In this document: piece by piece, positions 13,292 through 15,430 of the stretch
Layout of the letters: every line of letters begins with the position of its first letter
How positions within the stretch are numbered: position 1 is the stretch's first letter
NCBI GenBank assembly: GCA_050744165.1
Contig: JBOGGN010000215.1
Coordinates: forward strand, 1 to 15,430
Direction: 5' to 3'
From: JBOGGN01 sp050744165
Lineage (GTDB): Bacteria > Actinomycetota > Acidimicrobiia > Acidimicrobiales > Palsa-688
DNA: 15,430 nt
Translations under genes and position numbers: made by a program
The notes under the pieces: model-generated
Database searches by the model: none
Told to the model about the DNA's origin: nothing
What the model saw: only the letters and a program-made list of their open reading frames with translations

Positions 13292-14083
13292 TCAGATGGT
13301 CGCCTTGTCGCCAGCTGGATCCTTCTTCTTGGAGCTCTGGCGCTCAGCAGTTCGGATTTCATCGAGCCAAAGCGGGGCGTGGCGTTTGGCCCAGGTACGG
13401 CTAATGCTGCCCGTCATCATCGAGTTCATCGAGTCCCGGTCCTTCAGGGCGAACATCACATGGCCGGTGATGGTCAAGAACAGGGCGATGAACACCCAGT
13501 CGTGGACGAAGGTGGCGCCGGTGCGCCACGAGAGCGGGAAATGGTTGAACCAGTGCATGATCGAGCCGGTGGCCACCATGACGACGATGGCGCCGCCGGT
13601 GAAGGCGGCATTCAGTTTCTGGCCCGCATTGAACTTGCCCTGCTTGATGCCGACCGCCCGTTCCGCCTTCCAGGCCCGGCGCCGCATCCATACCCTGTCC
13701 TCGGGGATCCAGCGGTTGAGGCGGCGCAGGTCGGACCGCAGCCGGCGCCCCCACCGGGAACCGGCGATCCCGAGCAGCAGGGGGAAGGGAAGGAGCAGAC
13801 CGGCGTAGACGTGGATGGTCACCACCAGTTCCCGGCGTCCGACCACCGCCGACAGGGGCGGGATGTACAGCGCCAGCGCCGTCGCCATGACGATGGCAAA
13901 CAAACTGGCATTCACCCAGTGGACGACCCGTTCGGCGCTGTCGAAGCGCGACAGTGGCGGCCCCGAGACCCGGGCCTTCGGGGCGGGGTCACTCGCAGCC
14001 GGCCGGATCGTGGGGGCGGCGTCAGGGGCGCCAGCTCCGGCCTTGGCCGCCGCCTCAGACCGTGGGCGAGTCGCTTCGACCAT
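13292..14083 (-). CDS. Four-helix cytochrome b (formate dehydrogenase gamma type)
   Basis: A 263-residue membrane protein starting at ATG 14083-14081 with GGTGGGG seven bases upstream, inside the end of the molybdoprotein gene (29-bp overlap). Four hydrophobic helices lie near residues 54-75, 86-107, 160-178 and 192-213. Candidate heme b ligands are His55 (RVVHW), His91 (TIHVYAG), His177, His194 and His208 (ITGHVMFAL). FNAGQKLNA (151-159) is typical of formate dehydrogenase/hydrogenase cytochrome b subunits. The first 45 residues are Ala/Pro-rich and cytoplasmic in prediction; the C-terminus is charged (SSKKKDPAGDK). The overlap with a sulfite-oxidase-fold protein suggests it passes electrons between that enzyme and the quinone pool, an arrangement comparable in logic to MsrP-MsrQ but with a different cytochrome family. 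Electron direction is unknown. Confidence 0.9.
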   Translation of the reverse strand: MVEATRPRSEAAAKAGAGAPDAAPTIRPAASDPAPKARVSGPPLSRFDSAERVVHWVNASLFAIVMATALALYIPPLSAVVGRRELVVTIHVYAGLLLPFPLLLGIAGSRWGRRLRSDLRRLNRWIPEDRVWMRRRAWKAERAVGIKQGKFNAGQKLNAAFTGGAIVVMVATGSIMHWFNHFPLSWRTGATFVHDWVFIALFLTITGHVMFALKDRDSMNSMMTGSISRTWAKRHAPLWLDEIRTAERQSSKKKDPAGDKATI

Positions 14084-14882
14084 TGCTGTGCCCCACCCAG
14101 GCGTCGATGTCGTACCCCAACTGCTCCCAGTAGCCCGGGATGACGTGGTTGACGACCGAGATCCGCGACAGCCACTTGCAGGACTTGTAGCCGTACATCG
14201 GGGACACGAACAACCGCACTGGCCCGCCGTGGTCGCGGGTGACCGGCGACCCGAGCATGTCGTAGGCCACCAGCACGTCGGGACGCAGGGCCTGGGGCAT
14301 CGTCAGGCTCTCGCTGTACTCGCCGTCGAAGGACTCGAACAGGAGGGCCGAGCCGCCCGGCCGGACGCCGGCGGCGTCGAGGATGGCCGACAGCTTGACG
14401 CCGGTCCAGTGGACGGCGGGCACCCGCCAGCCCGTCACGCATTGGAAGTCACTTACCACCGACGTGGCCGGCATCGAGCGCAGATCGGCCAGCGTGAAGG
14501 TCATCGGGGTGTTGACGAGGCCGTCGACGGTGAGTTTGTAGGCCTTGTCGCTCTCGGAGGGCAGCGACCCGGTCACCGAGTAGATGCGGAACCCACCGGC
14601 CGCCGGGAGCAGCTGGGTCAGGCCCGTCGGGTCGAGCGCCTGAAGGGGCGCCAGGACGGCGTTCATCGCATTCTGGATCCGTGCGCCGGCGAGGATGCCG
14701 ACCGCGCCGAGACCCATCATCGACAGCAACACCCGGCGCCCGATAGGGCTGCCGGTGACGCCGGCACCGGCACCGGCACCGCTCGGCGGCGGCGGTCCGG
14801 CTGCGTTGGTGGCGACGGTCTCGGCGGCCGCTCGGGCCGGAGCTTTCGCCCCGGCAGGCGCGGCTGCCTGATCCCCGGACAC
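14055..14882 (-). CDS. Molybdopterin-dependent oxidoreductase, sulfite oxidase fold, Tat-type anchor
   Basis: A 275-residue protein. I chose GTG 14882-14880 because AGGAG (14893-14889) sits six bases upstream; a longer frame to 15110 overlaps the Mrp gene and lacks family sequence. A 45-residue Ala/Pro/Gly-rich segment leads into SPIGRRVLLSMMGLGAVGILAG, a twin-arginine (Arg49-Arg50) signal or anchor, so export in folded form is expected. The catalytic domain follows: YKLTVDGLVNTPMTFTLADL, then DFQCVTGWRVPAVHWTG with Cys148 as likely molybdenum ligand, and DHGGPVRLFVSPMYGYKSCKWLSRI. This is the Mo-cofactor domain of the sulfite oxidase/MsrP superfamily, without the dimerisation domain of true sulfite oxidases. 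The cytochrome b gene overlaps its 3' end. Substrate unknown. Confidence 0.9.
   Translation of the reverse strand: MSGDQAAAPAGAKAPARAAAETVATNAAGPPPPSGAGAGAGVTGSPIGRRVLLSMMGLGAVGILAGARIQNAMNAVLAPLQALDPTGLTQLLPAAGGFRIYSVTGSLPSESDKAYKLTVDGLVNTPMTFTLADLRSMPATSVVSDFQCVTGWRVPAVHWTGVKLSAILDAAGVRPGGSALLFESFDGEYSESLTMPQALRPDVLVAYDMLGSPVTRDHGGPVRLFVSPMYGYKSCKWLSRISVVNHVIPGYWEQLGYDIDAWVGHSNGRSDSPTV
14761..14780 (-). repeat. Six-base microsatellite in the molybdoprotein leader
   Basis: CCGGCA is repeated about 3.3 times at 14761-14780, encoding the alternating Gly-Ala run (residues about 35-41) ahead of the Tat motif. It is short and in frame, and probably varies in length between strains without affecting the enzyme domain. 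Confidence 0.6.
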
Positions 14883-14952
14883 CGCTAGCTCCTGGGTGCC
14901 GCGGGGCGTTTTTCCTTCCAAGGAACTCCTCGCCACGTCTGTAGTCTGACGC

Positions 14953-14982
14953 CGCTGAACGCAGAAGGGCGGTCGTTCAGCG
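14953..14982 (-). terminator. 9-bp hairpin over the Mrp stop codon
   Basis: CGCTGAACG (14953-14961) and CGTTCAGCG (14974-14982) are perfect inverted repeats around a 12-base loop. In the minus-strand mRNA the left arm contains the Mrp TGA stop. There is no U tract. It may reduce read-through from mrp into the molybdoprotein gene or protect the mrp 3' end. Confidence 0.4.
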
Positions 14983-15430
14983 AATCGTAAGTTCGGGCCG
15001 AAACACCCGCGAGGGCCCCTTGGCCACGATCGTCTTCGCCAAGGTCTCGAACGCCTCGGCGGCGTCGCTGGTCGGGTCGGTGGCGGTGATCGGCCGGCCC
15101 TCGTCGCCACCCTCGCGCAGGGCAGGCACGAGCGGCAGCTGGGCCAACAGAGGGATCCCGAGGTCCGACGCCAAGAGGGCCCCGCCCCCGTGGCCGAACA
15201 GCTCGTACCGGGTGCCGTCGTCGCCGGTGAACCAGCTCATGTTCTCGATGACACCGCGCAGCGGCATGTTGACTTTGCGGGCCATCAGGGCGCTGCGCTG
15301 GGCGACGCGCTGGGCGGCCGGCTGGGGGGTGGTGACCACGTAGATCTCCGAGCGAGGCAGGTACTGGGACATGGACAGGGCCACGTCGCCGGTCCCCGGC
15401 GGCATGTCGATCACCAAGAAGTCCGGGTTG
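14977..15430 (-). CDS. mrp: Mrp/NBP35-type P-loop ATPase (iron-sulfur carrier), 5' partial
   Basis: The last 150 residues of a minus-strand gene whose start lies beyond the right edge. The first visible codons read NPDFLVIDMPPGTGD, the Walker B-type motif of Mrp/NBP35 proteins, followed by VALSMSQYLPRSEIYVVTTPQ, GVIENMSWF, and GIPLLAQLPLVPALREGGDEGRPI. The family forms dimers that carry and transfer [4Fe-4S] clusters. In Mrp a CxxC-like pair commonly follows the ENMS segment; here the corresponding stretch reads ENMSWFTGDDGTRYELFGHGGG with no cysteine, as in several actinobacterial Mrp proteins, so cluster binding is uncertain. The P-loop and any N-terminal domain are outside the window. It precedes the molybdoprotein gene by 94 bp and may or may not share its transcript. 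Confidence 0.93.
   Translation of the reverse strand, partial: NPDFLVIDMPPGTGDVALSMSQYLPRSEIYVVTTPQPAAQRVAQRSALMARKVNMPLRGVIENMSWFTGDDGTRYELFGHGGGALLASDLGIPLLAQLPLVPALREGGDEGRPITATDPTSDAAEAFETLAKTIVAKGPSRVFRPELTIR

Noticed and set aside
12509..14143. 544-codon plus-strand open frame across the HD hydrolase and cytochrome b genes
   Set aside because: Arg/Pro/Gly-rich with no domain; both strands already hold well-supported genes.
14883..15110. N-terminal extension of the molybdoprotein into mrp
   Set aside because: Overlaps mrp by over 130 bp, is Arg/Pro-rich, and the GTG at 14882 has AGGAG at ideal spacing.

Overview
This window comes from a high-GC actinobacterium, probably a deep-branching lineage such as Acidimicrobiia. 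The lineage placement is inference. The phylum call rests on families that are largely actinobacterial: the histidine-phosphatase/DUF3090/SCO1664 trio, DUF3107, a WhiB1-type iron-sulfur regulator, a PdtaS-type sensor kinase, and a SigB/F-like sigma factor with its anti-sigma kinase. Coding density is high, genes often overlap or abut, and GTG/TTG starts are frequent. I see no tRNA, rRNA, CRISPR array, insertion sequence or phage gene.

Layout. (1) 1-1918, plus strand: a 5'-truncated phosphoglycerate-mutase-like phosphatase, DUF3090 and an SCO1664-type kinase-like protein, tightly coupled. (2) 1897-4718, minus strand: etfB, etfA and a short FAD-linked oxidoreductase of the aldonolactone-oxidase type, read as one operon. 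Its last gene overlaps the SCO1664 gene tail to tail by 22 bp. (3) 4857-7576, plus strand: anti-sigma kinase and sigma factor (ATGA overlap), then a diacylglycerol-kinase-like lipid kinase and whiB1. A near-perfect 20-bp palindrome lies in the divergent etfB/anti-sigma region, and a perfect CRP-type site lies upstream of whiB1. (4) 7865-11890, minus strand: an apparent operon of DUF3107, two ArsA/Get3-like ATPases and the sensor kinase pdtaS. (5) 12093-13247, plus strand: a dGTPase-like HD hydrolase. (6) 13292-15430, minus strand: Mrp-type Fe-S/P-loop ATPase (cut by the right edge), a Tat-exported sulfite-oxidase-fold molybdopterin protein and a four-helix cytochrome b.

How the genes fit together. 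The order lipid kinase - whiB1 - convergent pdtaS matches Mycobacterium tuberculosis Rv3218-Rv3219-Rv3220c. The CRP-type site upstream of whiB1 matches known CRP control of mycobacterial whiB1. The two ArsA-like ATPases resemble Rv3679/Rv3680, which in M. tuberculosis sit beside another whiB gene; here they share a transcription unit with pdtaS. The ETF plus FAD oxidoreductase operon and the molybdoenzyme plus cytochrome b operon are two candidate redox modules whose substrates cannot be read from sequence. The strongest leads are the DUF3107-ArsA-ArsA-PdtaS operon, the aldonolactone-oxidase-like protein that has lost the usual covalent-flavin motif and is coupled to etfBA, and the conserved regulatory site at whiB1.
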